Notes: generated from the sequence alone by a model not told the origin. A DNA stretch of 64,000 nucleotides from Luteimonas panaciterrae (GCF_020511115.1 NZ_JAJAVH010000007.1:124001-188000), one strand, 5' to 3'; shown: positions 1-9,145, counted from the stretch's first letter. Numbers and translations are program-made.

Positions 1-374
1 CTGCGTTGACCACGGAGGTTCCCGGCATCGAAGCGGCAAGCGAATTGAGCTTCGACGAAGCCGCCACCAACCGCTTGTTCGGCTATTACCTGATCGTCAA
101 CAACGTGCTCAATCTGGTGTCCACGCTCGCCGCCGACGGCGTCACGACCGAAGCGGCACTGCTCTCGCGCATGCGCGAGTTCCTGCGCACGTTACGCGCG
201 CGACGCTCCTTCAAATATCCCCATTTCATCGATTACCTGCTGACCTCCCCCGAGCTGATGAGCAAAGGCAATTTCATGATCTGTTTCGCCGACTTGAACG
301 AAACCACGCAGCCGGAGGGATCGTTCCGTTCCTACGTGCCCTTGCCCAACCCGCTCGCGGAGGCACAGGCATGA
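1..374 (+). CDS. iucA: IucA-like NIS siderophore synthetase, 3' end only
   Basis: This is the C-terminal part of an IucA/IucC-family synthetase, an NRPS-independent siderophore (NIS) enzyme that joins citrate to a hydroxylated amine. The reading frame is open to the left edge, so the true start lies outside the window; only about 123 residues remain of a family normally near 600. The visible part has the FhuF-like C-terminal features of the family: an arginine-rich helix (RTLRARRSFKYPHF) and the ending YVPLPNPLAEA, which fits the usual 'PNPL' terminus. It overlaps iucB by 4 bases (ATGA), so translation is probably coupled. The order IucA-IucB-IucC-IucD that follows matches aerobactin-type loci, which is the reason for preferring iucA. 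Schizokinen or rhizobactin-like products remain possible. Confidence 0.78.
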   Translation, partial: ALTTEVPGIEAASELSFDEAATNRLFGYYLIVNNVLNLVSTLAADGVTTEAALLSRMREFLRTLRARRSFKYPHFIDYLLTSPELMSKGNFMICFADLNETTQPEGSFRSYVPLPNPLAEAQA

Positions 375-1399
375 GCCACTATCGTCTGCCGCTTGGCGAT
401 GGCCGCGTCGCCCATGCCACGCGTAGTGGCGCAGGCTATGCCCTGATCGTCGGGGGCAAGCCGCAGGCGTTGCTGACGACGGTGGCATCGGATTCACAAC
501 AGGTCACCTTGCGCGGTCCTGTACCCGGTGCCGATGCACTCGCCCTGATTCCTGTCCTCGCCGAACTGTTCTGCCGGCAGCCGGAGCTGCGAACGGTGGC
601 ATTGGAACTCGACTGCGACCACACCTATGCCGCGGCTGCCACCCGCGCGGGCGTGGTCACCCAAGCGAGCGCAATCGACTCCCGCTGGCACCTGCAGGTC
701 GAACGCGGAAGCTTCTGGCAACACCCCGCGCTGTGGCTCACCGCTCCAAATTCCGCCGGCATGGCGCTGCGCTACACGATGACCGGCGAGAAACGTCATC
801 CGCTGCGTGCGCCGCAGGCACGCGGCACGGTCTATCGCCGTTATCTTCCGGAGCTGGACATGACGTTGAGCTTCCGCGTCGCCGATCTCAAGCGCGATCT
901 GGACACGTTCCATGCCTGGATGAATCAGGATCGCGTGCATCGCTTCTGGGAACTGGCGGGCGATCGCGAATCGCATGCACGTTATCTGCAAGGCCAACTC
1001 GATGATCCCAAGGGACTGCCGCTGATCGCGGAATTCGACGACGAGCCCTTCGCCTATCTGGAAACCTACTGGGCCAAGGAAGACCGGCTCGCGCCGTTCT
1101 ACGACGTACATGACTTCGATCGCGGCTGTCACGTCCTGGTCGGCAACAGCCGCCATCGCGGCCCCGCCAAGGTCACCGCGTGGATGCGGGCGATGTGTCA
1201 TTACCTCTTCCTCGACGATCCGCGCACGCAGCGCATCGTCGGCGAACCGCGCGTGGACAACGCGCGCTTCATCGACTATCTGCAGGCGCAGGGTTTCGCC
1301 AAGCTCAAGGAATTTAACTTCCCGCACAAGCGCGCGGCGATGGTGGTATTGGAGCGCGAGGCGTTCTTCGACCAGTACGGCCCCTGGGGTGAGGCATGA
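371..1399 (+). CDS. iucB: IucB-like N6-hydroxylysine O-acetyltransferase (GNAT)
   Basis: Predicted 342-residue siderophore acyltransferase of the IucB/AlcB/RhbD type, which acetylates the hydroxylamine of N6-hydroxylysine (or a related hydroxylated diamine) from acetyl-CoA to form the hydroxamate. The C-terminal half, from about residue 165, is the GNAT fold. It carries the family-typical segments MNQDRVHRFWE (about 183-193), an acidic 'ETYWAKEDRLAPFYD' stretch, and the RIVGEPRVDN strand near the end. The ATG overlaps the stop of the upstream synthetase, and its own stop overlaps the start of iucC (ATGA), so the operon is tightly coupled. The acyl group cannot be deduced from sequence; acetyl is inferred from the iuc gene order. 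Confidence 0.85.
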   Translation: MSHYRLPLGDGRVAHATRSGAGYALIVGGKPQALLTTVASDSQQVTLRGPVPGADALALIPVLAELFCRQPELRTVALELDCDHTYAAAATRAGVVTQASAIDSRWHLQVERGSFWQHPALWLTAPNSAGMALRYTMTGEKRHPLRAPQARGTVYRRYLPELDMTLSFRVADLKRDLDTFHAWMNQDRVHRFWELAGDRESHARYLQGQLDDPKGLPLIAEFDDEPFAYLETYWAKEDRLAPFYDVHDFDRGCHVLVGNSRHRGPAKVTAWMRAMCHYLFLDDPRTQRIVGEPRVDNARFIDYLQAQGFAKLKEFNFPHKRAAMVVLEREAFFDQYGPWGEA

Positions 1400-3225
1400 A
1401 CGCCGTCGCGCGCCTCGAACAGCTTGACGTCGGGCAGGACACCATCGAACAAGGCTTCACGGCACTGCATTCACCGGCCCTGTGGCGTCGCGCCAACGTG
1501 CGCATGATCGAAAAGGCACTGTCGGAACTGAGTTTCGAAGGCGTGATCGTGCCGCAGGTGGAGACGACGGACGGCGGCACCCAGGTGTTCACGCTGTCGT
1601 TGGATGGCGGTGGCTTCCGCTGGCACGGCCGGGTGAATCGTTGGCAGCAGCCGATCATCCTGCCGGGCAGCGTGGTCGATCTGTCCAGTGGAGAACAGGC
1701 CGCAGATGCCACGGCCGTGCTCGCCGCGGTACTGGCGCCGTTGAAACTCCCTGCGATCACGCTCGCCAACTATCTGCGCGAAACCCTCAACACGCTCGCC
1801 GCCGACACGCAAATGCTGGCTTCGCGCGAAGGCCTGCGTGCCATCGATTGGCTGGCATTGCCAGGCGATCGCCTGCAAAGCCTGCTCGATGGTCATCCCA
1901 AGGCGATTCCGTCCAAAGGCCGCATCGGCTGGGGCGTCGAGGACAACCTGCGCTACGGCCCCGAACGCGCACCGGCGTTCCAATTGCAATGGCTGGCCGT
2001 ACGCCATGATGTGGGACGCCTGAACTCCACGCTTGACTGGGACGCCGATCGCCTGGTCGCGGCAAGCTGCGCGCCTTCCGAGCATGCGTGTCTGCGCGAG
2101 CGGCTCGCCGCCGCCACATCGCGGCCAGAAAATTACTGGCTGCTGCCGGTGCATCCCTGGCAATGGCAGGCCGTGATCTCACCGCAGTTCGCGCAACTGC
2201 TCTCCGATGGCCGCATGATCGCGCTCGGCGAAGCCGGTGATCGCTACACGCCGCAACAATCCTTGCGCACGCTCAACAATATTGATCGGCCGGAACGACC
2301 CAATCTCAAGCTGCCGCTGACGATCCTCAACACCTCGGCTTATCGCGGCCTGCCCGCGCGTTATCTCGCCATCACGCCGGCGCTTTCCGATTGGCTGCAA
2401 GGCCTGTTGGCTTCCGATGCACTGCTGACCGAGTGCAACACGGCGGCACTGGCCGAGCCGGCAACCGCCTTCGTGCCGCATCCCGTGTTCCACGGACTGG
2501 AAGGCGTTCCCTATCAGTTCGACGAAATGCTGGGCGCGGTCTGGCGCGAAAGTACCGAACAGCGCCGCACTGCCGGACAACGCATTCTGATGGCTTCAGT
2601 ATTGCAGCAATGCGACGACAATGGCGTTCCGCTTGTGACCGAGCTGATCCGCGCCTCGAAACTGTCGACACAGGAATGGCTGTCGCGCTTGTTCGACTTG
2701 GCCGTGGTGCCGCTCTACCACTTGCAGGCGCGATACGGACTCGGCTTCATCGCTCATGGCCAGAACCTGATGCTGCGATTCGAGAACGAAGCGCCCGCGG
2801 GCATTTTGCTCAAGGATTATCAGGGCGATCTGTTTCGCGCCGATGCTGCCTGGGCGACATCCGAAGGCCTCGCGCCTGAGGTGTGAGGCGCGTTGCCAAC
2901 GATGCCGCCACATTACCTCGTGCACAATTTGTGGACGGGACTGTTCGCCAGTGTCTTCCGCTTCATGGCCAGCGCATTGCACGGATATGGCACGTTCGAC
3001 GAGGAAGCATTCTATCGCTTGCTGGCCGAGCGCTTGCGTCGCTACCAGGATGCGCATCCGCAATTGCGCGAACGCTTCGCCGAACTCGATCTGTTCACGC
3101 CACAGATGCCGCGGCTATCGCTCAATCGCGCGCGCTTCGCCGCCGGCTATGGCGACTCGGCCGAACGCCCGATCCACGCGCGTGGCCCCGACCTCCCCAA
3201 TCCGCTGCTGTTCGCGACGACCTGA
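1396..3225 (+). pseudogene. iucC: iucC-like NIS synthetase interrupted by an in-frame TGA
   Basis: The frame from ATG 1396 encodes 496 residues of an IucC/RhbF-like synthetase and stops at TGA 2884-2886. The same frame then stays open to 3225 and encodes the missing C-terminus of the family (LVHNLWTG, then PQMPRL and PNPLLF). Ignoring the TGA gives about 609 residues, the normal length. The stop falls just after the conserved LLKDYQGDL segment (about 470-480), so a terminated product lacks roughly 112 residues of the FhuF-like end. No frameshift is needed; one base differs from sense, and CGA>TGA would be a C-to-T transition at 2884. It may be a real nonsense mutation, a sequencing or assembly error, or a gene split into two chains, since a TTG at 2893 or ATG at 2902 could restart. 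IucC catalyses the final condensation in aerobactin synthesis. Confidence 0.85.
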
Positions 3226-3235
3226 GCCCTCTCCC

Positions 3236-4570
3236 ATGTCCGAACTCATCGACATCGCCGGCATCGGCGCCGGCCCGTTCAATCTCAGCGTCGCCGCCCT
3301 GCTCGCGCCGCTGGAACACGTGCACAGCCGCTTCTACGAGCGACGCACACGGTTTTCCTGGCATCCCGGCATGATGCTGCCAGGCGCGAAACTGCAGACC
3401 TCCTTCCTCAAGGATCTGGTCACCGCAGCCGACCCCACCAGCGATTACAGCTTCCTCGCCTATCTGGTCGCGCATCGGCGCTTCTATCGCTTCATCAACG
3501 CCGAATTCCAGTCGATCGAACGCCGCGAATTCGCCGATTACCTGCGCTGGGTGGCCGAACGCCTGCCCAACCTGCGCATGGGCGTGGATGTGCGCGAAGT
3601 ACGCCTAGGCGAACATGGTTTCACCTTGCTGCACGCCGATGCGAGCCGCACGCATGCGCGGCATCTCGTCGTCGGCACCGGCGCCAGCGCGCATGTTCCG
3701 GAGTGGGCGCGACCACATGTCTCGCATACGCACTGCCTGCACAGCTTGCGTTATCTGGATCGCGTGCCTGATGTCGAAGGCCTGCGCGTGGCGGTCATCG
3801 GTGGCGGCCAAAGCGGTGCCGAGATCGTGCTCGATCTGCTGTCGGGTGCTCGCGGCAGGCCCGGCTCGATCGCTTGGGTATCGCGGCGACAGACCCTGGA
3901 AGCACTGGACGAGTCTCCATTCTCCAATGAGTTCTTCACTCCGCACTACGTCGACGCGTTTCATCGATTGCCTGCCACGCGCAAACCACCGATCGTGACG
4001 CGGCAGAAGCTCGCCAGCGACGGCATCTCACCGACGACGCTCACCCAACTCTATCAGACGCTCTACAACGAAAGCTTCCTCGGCGGCGATGCATCCGGCG
4101 AAGGAAACGATCGCCTGCGCATCCTGCCGCATCGCGAGGTGCGCACGATGGAGCGCGAGGGCAATGCCTGGTCGCTGGTCGCGCACAACGGTTTCGATGG
4201 CGGCAACGAGCGCATCGATGCCGATGTGGTGATCCTGGCGACCGGCAATCAGACCTCACTGCCGGAGTGCCTGGAACCTTTGCGCGAACGCCTGAACCTC
4301 GACGCCGAAGGACGCTACCAGCTGCATCGCGACTTTTCCGCCGATTGGGACGGCCCAGCCGAGCATCGCATCTACATCCAGAATGGCGGGCGCTACAGCC
4401 ACGGCATCGCCGATCCGCAGTTGAGCCTGACTGCCTGGCGTGGCGCGACGATCGTCAACTCGATTCTTGGCCGCGCGCATTACGCGACCGAAGACGCGGC
4501 ACTGCCAATCGAGTGGGCGACTCGCGACAATGCCGAACCGGAGCCGTCGCAAGTGCAGCGTGTGGCGTAA
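3236..4570 (+). CDS. iucD: Lysine/ornithine N-monooxygenase (IucD-like)
   Basis: Predicted 444-residue flavin-dependent N-hydroxylase that makes the N-hydroxy amine precursor of a hydroxamate siderophore using FAD, NADPH and O2. The FAD-binding motif GIGAGPFN is at residues 7-14, the substrate-contact region KLQTSFLKDLV follows near 60, the NADPH-binding motif VIGGGQSGAE is at about 186-195, and the ATG-type motif LATGNQTSLPE is near 334, all in family order and spacing. The start chosen is the ATG just after the iucC frame ends, 10 bases downstream of that stop; an upstream extension exists but overlaps iucC and lacks family similarity. By gene order the substrate is probably lysine. It is the last gene of the operon and converges with the receptor gene. 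Confidence 0.9.
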   Translation: MSELIDIAGIGAGPFNLSVAALLAPLEHVHSRFYERRTRFSWHPGMMLPGAKLQTSFLKDLVTAADPTSDYSFLAYLVAHRRFYRFINAEFQSIERREFADYLRWVAERLPNLRMGVDVREVRLGEHGFTLLHADASRTHARHLVVGTGASAHVPEWARPHVSHTHCLHSLRYLDRVPDVEGLRVAVIGGGQSGAEIVLDLLSGARGRPGSIAWVSRRQTLEALDESPFSNEFFTPHYVDAFHRLPATRKPPIVTRQKLASDGISPTTLTQLYQTLYNESFLGGDASGEGNDRLRILPHREVRTMEREGNAWSLVAHNGFDGGNERIDADVVILATGNQTSLPECLEPLRERLNLDAEGRYQLHRDFSADWDGPAEHRIYIQNGGRYSHGIADPQLSLTAWRGATIVNSILGRAHYATEDAALPIEWATRDNAEPEPSQVQRVA

Positions 4571-4599
4571 GCCGACTCTTGTCGGCCAACGTTCTTTCG

Positions 4600-4631
4600 C
4601 TCGTCATTCCTGTCTTCGCGGGAATGACGAG
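4600..4631. repeat. REP-like palindrome between convergent iucD and iutA
   Basis: Perfect 11-base arms (CTCGTCATTCC / GGAATGACGAG) flank a 10-base loop. The core TCATTCC...GGAATGA recurs at 10924-10976 and 27596-27619, each time between two genes that converge. It may act as a two-way terminator or mRNA-end stabiliser. Confidence 0.8.
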
Positions 4632-4655
4632 CACTATCCCTGCCGAGAAAACGCC

Positions 4656-6899
4656 TCAGTAGCGGATGCTGTAGCTGAGCCCGAAAGTCCGGCCACGGCC
4701 GCGGAAGTCGAACGTTTCCTTCGCCGCCAGCGCACCGTAGTACACCTGGGCGCGCTGTCCCCAGATGGTCGTGTAATCCTCGTCGAGCAGATTCTGCACG
4801 CCGAAATTAAGTGTGCCCTTCGGCAATTGCCAATGGCCGACGAGATCGATCGTCGTGTAGCCGTCGAGTTCGCGATCGTCGCCGTCTTTCAAGTCGAAGC
4901 TGCGCAACGCTTGCAGGCGGACGCCGATACGCTCCCCTTCCCATCCCGCGAAAGCGCCAAGCTTTGACGGGCTCGCGTCCGTGACAGCCGCGCGCTCCCA
5001 ATCGCCTGCGTCATTCTCGTTCTCGGTGCGGATGGCGAGTAGGTTGCCGCCGACCTGCCAACCGCCATGGAGACGCCACGTCAGTTGCGCTTCCACACCG
5101 AAGTTGCGCACCTTGCGCTCGATCTGATCAATGGCCAGCGTCACCGGCACCAGCACGATGTCGCGATCGGACCAGGCATAGAAAGCCGCGGCCTGCAGAT
5201 CGAAGCCTTCGCCGTACTGGCGCCAACCGATTTCGACCTGTTTGGTCTTGATCCCATCCAACGGCTCGTTGCTGACACCGACGCCGTTGAGCAAACGCCA
5301 GTGCGCACCATCCAGCACATAAGCGCCCTGGCCGTAGTACTTGCCCGGGTCCGGCACCTGGAAGCCTTCCGTGTAGTTCGCCCACAGCTGATGCTGCTTG
5401 TCGAACGCCCACACCGCGCCGACGTTGAACAGATCCACGTCGTAATCATTCCTGCCGCCAGCGATCGCGTCGGCGCTGGTGCCGATGTTGTTCGCCATCG
5501 CGGTCTGCTGGCCGGTGGCGACGAAGTCACCGACTTCGATCTTGGTCTGCTGGTGACGCCAACCAGCGTTCAGACGCAAGGCGTCGCTGACCTGCCACTG
5601 GGCCTGGATGAAGCCGGAAGTCCCATCGACCGTATATTTCGGATAACGGCCAACCTCAGCCACCTGACGCATGACGAGGCCGCCGCTGGCGAATGCCTGG
5701 CGGATGTCGAACAACGCCTGGCTGGAATCGAACGTTTCGTGGTCGACGTCGAAGCCGTAAGTCAGCCCGAAATTATCCCACTGTTTCTCCAGCACCGCCT
5801 TGAAGCCGGACAGATCCGTGTTCTGCTTCGAAGCCGAGTAGTACGGCAGCGAGCCGCGGGTGGTGTCCACGCGTCGATAGCTGAAGGTGCCTGGGAATGG
5901 ATGGAAGTCGAGCTTCTCCGAACGCGCGAACGCCTGTAGATAGAAGTGCTGACCGCCAAGCACGTCCTGCGCATGAAAATCGGCATTGACCTGCCGGCGC
6001 CGGCTCTGCGGTTCGACGTCAGAATCGAAACCATCGCGTACCTCGATCAGTTCGGGACGCGCTGTGGCCGCCGGGATCGCGCCACTGAGATTCGGACCCA
6101 GGTACAGGCCGCGATCGCCGTCATACCCCGAATCGTAGACCTGTCCGGTCAGCCGCAGCGTCTTGCCATCGCCGAAATCGAAATCGAGGTTGCCCATCAC
6201 GTCGAGCGACCTGTTGTATTGCAGGTCGGTCTGGGTGATGTCCATCAGCACCTGCTTGCCGTTGGCGTCGTAGGCGGCGCCATTGTCCTGATAGGCCACG
6301 GCGAGACGGCCGGCCAGGGGGCCGTTGCCACCGGAGATCGATTGCGCCACGCGCAGGTCGTGATCGCTGCCGGACTCGAAGCCGCTGCGCACGCCCACTT
6401 CGGTCTCGAAGGCCAGGCCTTCTCCGCCGCGCTTGGTGATGATGTTGATGATGCCGCCGGTGGCGCCGCCGCCGTAGATCGCGCTGGCGCCGGAGAGTAC
6501 TTCGATGCGCTCGATATTGAACGGATCGATGCTGTCGAACTGGCGGCTGATCGCGCGCGAGCTGTTGAGCGAGACGCCGTCGATCATCACCAGCACGCTG
6601 CGGCCGCGCAGGTTCTGGCCGGCGTTGGTGCGGCCCTGCGGGCCAATGTCGAGCCCGGGAATCAGCTGCGACAGTGCTTCCTTCAGCGGCACGCCGGCGC
6701 GGAACTGTTCTTCCAGTTGCGCTTGATCGATGACCCAGACGGTGCCGGGAATGGCGCTGATCGATTGTGGCGTGCGCGATCCGACCGCGACCACGCGTTC
6801 GAGTTCGGTGGCGTCGGCGGCATCGGCGGCGAGAGCGGAATGAGAGGACAGCGCGACAAAGACGGCGGTGGCGAGGGGGGCGAAATGGAGCGAAGACAA
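4656..6899 (-). CDS. iutA: TonB-dependent ferric hydroxamate siderophore receptor (IutA/RhtA-like)
   Basis: Predicted 747-residue outer-membrane receptor. A signal peptide (residues 1-24, ending HSALA) is followed by a plug domain with GTVWVIDQAQLEEQ, a LRGRSVLVMIDGV strand and the IERIEVLSGASAIYGGGATGG segment typical of TonB receptors. A 22-strand barrel ends in an aromatic residue (LSYSIRY). Length and segment pattern resemble IutA/RhtA receptors for aerobactin or rhizobactin/schizokinen. The gene converges with the iucABCD-like operon, which supports the same siderophore as ligand. A Fur-box-like sequence lies directly upstream at 6936-6973 and is shared with the divergent DUF3325 operon. 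Ligand identity is inferred from context. Confidence 0.88.
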   Translation of the reverse strand: MSSLHFAPLATAVFVALSSHSALAADAADATELERVVAVGSRTPQSISAIPGTVWVIDQAQLEEQFRAGVPLKEALSQLIPGLDIGPQGRTNAGQNLRGRSVLVMIDGVSLNSSRAISRQFDSIDPFNIERIEVLSGASAIYGGGATGGIINIITKRGGEGLAFETEVGVRSGFESGSDHDLRVAQSISGGNGPLAGRLAVAYQDNGAAYDANGKQVLMDITQTDLQYNRSLDVMGNLDFDFGDGKTLRLTGQVYDSGYDGDRGLYLGPNLSGAIPAATARPELIEVRDGFDSDVEPQSRRRQVNADFHAQDVLGGQHFYLQAFARSEKLDFHPFPGTFSYRRVDTTRGSLPYYSASKQNTDLSGFKAVLEKQWDNFGLTYGFDVDHETFDSSQALFDIRQAFASGGLVMRQVAEVGRYPKYTVDGTSGFIQAQWQVSDALRLNAGWRHQQTKIEVGDFVATGQQTAMANNIGTSADAIAGGRNDYDVDLFNVGAVWAFDKQHQLWANYTEGFQVPDPGKYYGQGAYVLDGAHWRLLNGVGVSNEPLDGIKTKQVEIGWRQYGEGFDLQAAAFYAWSDRDIVLVPVTLAIDQIERKVRNFGVEAQLTWRLHGGWQVGGNLLAIRTENENDAGDWERAAVTDASPSKLGAFAGWEGERIGVRLQALRSFDLKDGDDRELDGYTTIDLVGHWQLPKGTLNFGVQNLLDEDYTTIWGQRAQVYYGALAAKETFDFRGRGRTFGLSYSIRY

Positions 6900-6935
6900 G
6901 GTAGAAATCCCGTTGAATTCATGTTCCTACATTGT

Positions 6936-6973
6936 AAATGAGAATTAATGTTAATTAGCAATATTTCTCATTC
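6936..6973. promoter_or_regulatory. Fur-box-like operator in divergent promoter
   Basis: An A/T-rich block contains AAATGAGAATTAATGTTAAT and the inverted counterpart TTCTCATT at 6966-6973, so AATGAGAA and TTCTCATT face each other. TGAGAAT / ATTCTCA elements are typical of Fur sites in Xanthomonadales. The site lies between the receptor (minus) and the DUF3325-DUF3649-PepSY operon (plus), so both would be iron-repressed. Fur binding is inferred. Confidence 0.7.
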
Positions 6974-7047
6974 CTCAATAAACTGGCATCACTGCGCGGC
7001 AGCCCTCCAGGCCGTCGCTCGTCCACGAACCGGTCGGAAGACGCCGT

Positions 7048-7299
7048 ATGCCCCTACTCGGCCTGTTGCTGGCGCTGACAGCCGGCCTCGCCTGCTATCT
7101 CGCCTCGCCGCAGCGGCGTCTGTGGCTCGGGAGTTCGCTTCGTCTCTGGCGCTGGTTGGCCGTCGCTTGCGCGCTGGCGGCATTGCTCGTCTGGATACGC
7201 GCACTTGGTGTCTTCGCCGGATTCTTCGCCTGCCTGAGCGCGCTGATGCTGGCCTGGGTCGTCCTGCCGTACCTCGCCGCGACGCGGAGGCAGGATTGA
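7048..7299 (+). CDS. DUF3325-like small membrane protein of an iron-uptake operon
   Basis: Predicted 83-residue membrane protein with about three hydrophobic segments (residues 1-18, 35-52 and 55-75) and short basic linkers. Size, topology and position directly before a DUF3649-like protein and a PepSY protein match the DUF3325 family found beside TonB siderophore receptors in Pseudomonas and Xanthomonas relatives. No biochemical role is established for that family. GGAAG precedes the ATG. The stop overlaps the next start (TGATG), so the three genes are probably translated together. Iron regulation is inferred from the Fur-box-like sequence 75 bases upstream. The DUF assignment is from memory of pattern and context, not from a search. 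Confidence 0.65.
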   Translation: MPLLGLLLALTAGLACYLASPQRRLWLGSSLRLWRWLAVACALAALLVWIRALGVFAGFFACLSALMLAWVVLPYLAATRRQD

Positions 7300-7589
7300 T
7301 GGCCGCCGGCACGCGTATGACCAGCCGCACCATCGCCGGCATCGTGCTGGGCTTCACCCTCTCCTGCGGCATCGGCGGGCTGTACACGGTGTTCGGGCCG
7401 CAGGCGTATTCGGAAAATTTGATCGTGGCGCTGATGGTGATGCTGCCGATCTGGATCGCGGCCTGGGCGTCGAGCTATGCGGTCGCCAGCGCATCGCGTG
7501 CCTGGGGATGGTTGCTCGCCGCCAATCTCGTCGTGCATGTGCTGCTATGGGTATCCCGGCATCAGCACTGGGGAGGCTGGGCGTCATGA
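7299..7589 (+). CDS. DUF3649-like small membrane protein
   Basis: Predicted 96-residue inner-membrane protein with three hydrophobic stretches (about residues 12-32, 42-62 and 68-86). It starts at the ATG that overlaps the stop of the DUF3325-like gene, and its own stop overlaps the ATG of the PepSY gene (ATGA), so it sits in the middle of a coupled three-gene unit. Its place between a DUF3325-like and a PepSY protein next to a siderophore receptor is the usual place for DUF3649 proteins, which are presumed accessory factors in ferric-siderophore handling. The function is not known, and the family call rests mainly on context and topology. Confidence 0.62.
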   Translation: MAAGTRMTSRTIAGIVLGFTLSCGIGGLYTVFGPQAYSENLIVALMVMLPIWIAAWASSYAVASASRAWGWLLAANLVVHVLLWVSRHQHWGGWAS

Positions 7590-9145
7590 AGGCCGCAACA
7601 CTGCGCGCGTTTCTCACCGTGCATACCTGGACCGGGCTGATTGCCGGCATGGCGCTGTTCATCGCCTTCTACGCCGGCGCGTTCACGGTATTCCAGTCGG
7701 CCACCGCGCAGTGGCAGCGGCCTGAATTGCGCGAGTCGCCGGCGACGACGCCTCAGCAACTCGAATCGCTGCTCGAAGAGGTGACGCGCACGCATCCGCG
7801 CGCGAAAGAGAATCTCTGGGTCTATCTGCCAAGCCCGTTCGCGCCGCGCATGTTCGTGTTCTGGCGCGAGAAGAAGCCCGAGGCGGAGCATCTGTTCGCG
7901 TTCGGGCGTGACGGGCGCGCGCACGAGATCAGCGAGGAATCCAAGCTTTCCGATCTGATCAATCAGGTGCACTACAGCCTGGGTCTGCCCGAACGCTGGG
8001 GTACCTGGCTGATGGGCATCGTCAGCATTCTCTATGGCTTGGCGCTGGTGTCGGGCGTGCTGGTGCATCTGCCAACGCTGGTCCAGGATCTGTTCGCGCT
8101 GCGGCGCGGGCGCAACCTCAAGCGGATGTGGCAGGACGCGCACAACGTGATCGGCGTGCTGTCGCTGCCGTTCCACATCGTGTTCGCCTTCACCGGCACA
8201 CTGCTGTGTGTGCTGGTGCTGTTCGTGGCGGGCCTCAACTTCATCGGTCTCGGCGGCAAGGGTGCAGCGCTCTATCAGCAGGCGCGCTATGCGCCGGAGA
8301 TGACCAAGCAGGACGCTGGCGCCGCGATGCTGCCGCCGGCCGCCCTGCTCGCCGCTGCGCGTGATCGCGCGCCCACGCTGCAGCCGCACTTCATGAACTA
8401 CCGCAGCTACGGCGATGCCGCGGCCACCGTCAGCATCGCCGGCCCGGTGCCTGGCCATCTGTCGGATCTCGGCATCGTCACGCTCGAGGCGCGCAGCGGC
8501 AAGGTCGTCGGCGTGCAATTGCCGGGCGAGCGCGGCAACGCGCACGCCGCCGTGCGCGGCGTGACCTCGATCCATTACGGCACCTTCGGCGGCCTGCCTG
8601 TGCAGTGGCTGTATTTCCTGCTCGGACTGGCCGGCGCCTTCCTGTTCTATTCCGGCAATCTGTTGTGGATCGAGTCGCGGCGCAAGCGGCGCCAGATCGA
8701 GCAGCCGCGCGTGCATCGTTTCCTCGCGCGGTTGACGGTCGGCGTGTGCCTGGGATGCTGCGCGGCGTTGTCGGCGACCTTCGTCGCCAGTCTGCTGCTG
8801 CAGAACGCGGGGGGAGAATGGCGCACCTACTACGCCGTCTTCCTCGGCAGCGTGCTCTGGGCGCAGCTGCGGCCTCCGGCGCGCGCGGCGATCGAGCTGG
8901 CATTGCTCGCGGGCGTGCTCAGCCTGGCGGTGCCGGTCACCAATGCCATCGTGACCGGCGATCACCTGTTCCGCACAGCGATGACCGGGCAATGGCAGGT
9001 GTTCGGCGTCGACGCCGTGGCGATCGCCTTGGGCCTAGGCTTCCTGCGCATCGCCCAGGTCACGTGGCGCCGGGCGCGCAATGGCGATTCGAACAGTGTC
9101 TGGTCCCTGGCACCGCCGGCGGGTACCGCCCAGCCCGCCGAATGA
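7586..9145 (+). CDS. PepSY-associated transmembrane protein (siderophore/iron reductase-like)
   Basis: Predicted 519-residue inner-membrane protein of the PepSY_TM family. TM1 (about residues 8-34) contains the conserved VHTWTGL motif with its histidine. A large periplasmic part with PepSY-like repeats follows, then TM segments near 140-165, 190-220 and 350-370, and a cluster of C-terminal helices. Family members next to TonB receptors are thought to reduce ferric siderophores or pass electrons across the membrane; the histidines at helix ends could hold heme, but this is inference. The ATG at 7586 overlaps the previous stop; longer upstream readings overlap the DUF3649-like gene and lack the family start. 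The likely substrate is the hydroxamate siderophore taken up by the divergent receptor. Confidence 0.8.
   Translation: MKAATLRAFLTVHTWTGLIAGMALFIAFYAGAFTVFQSATAQWQRPELRESPATTPQQLESLLEEVTRTHPRAKENLWVYLPSPFAPRMFVFWREKKPEAEHLFAFGRDGRAHEISEESKLSDLINQVHYSLGLPERWGTWLMGIVSILYGLALVSGVLVHLPTLVQDLFALRRGRNLKRMWQDAHNVIGVLSLPFHIVFAFTGTLLCVLVLFVAGLNFIGLGGKGAALYQQARYAPEMTKQDAGAAMLPPAALLAAARDRAPTLQPHFMNYRSYGDAAATVSIAGPVPGHLSDLGIVTLEARSGKVVGVQLPGERGNAHAAVRGVTSIHYGTFGGLPVQWLYFLLGLAGAFLFYSGNLLWIESRRKRRQIEQPRVHRFLARLTVGVCLGCCAALSATFVASLLLQNAGGEWRTYYAVFLGSVLWAQLRPPARAAIELALLAGVLSLAVPVTNAIVTGDHLFRTAMTGQWQVFGVDAVAIALGLGFLRIAQVTWRRARNGDSNSVWSLAPPAGTAQPAE

Noticed and set aside
2884-2886. Selenocysteine insertion at the in-frame TGA of iucC
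   Set aside because: The NIS synthetase family has no catalytic cysteine or selenocysteine here, the position is in a variable stretch, and I see no convincing SECIS-like hairpin directly after the TGA.
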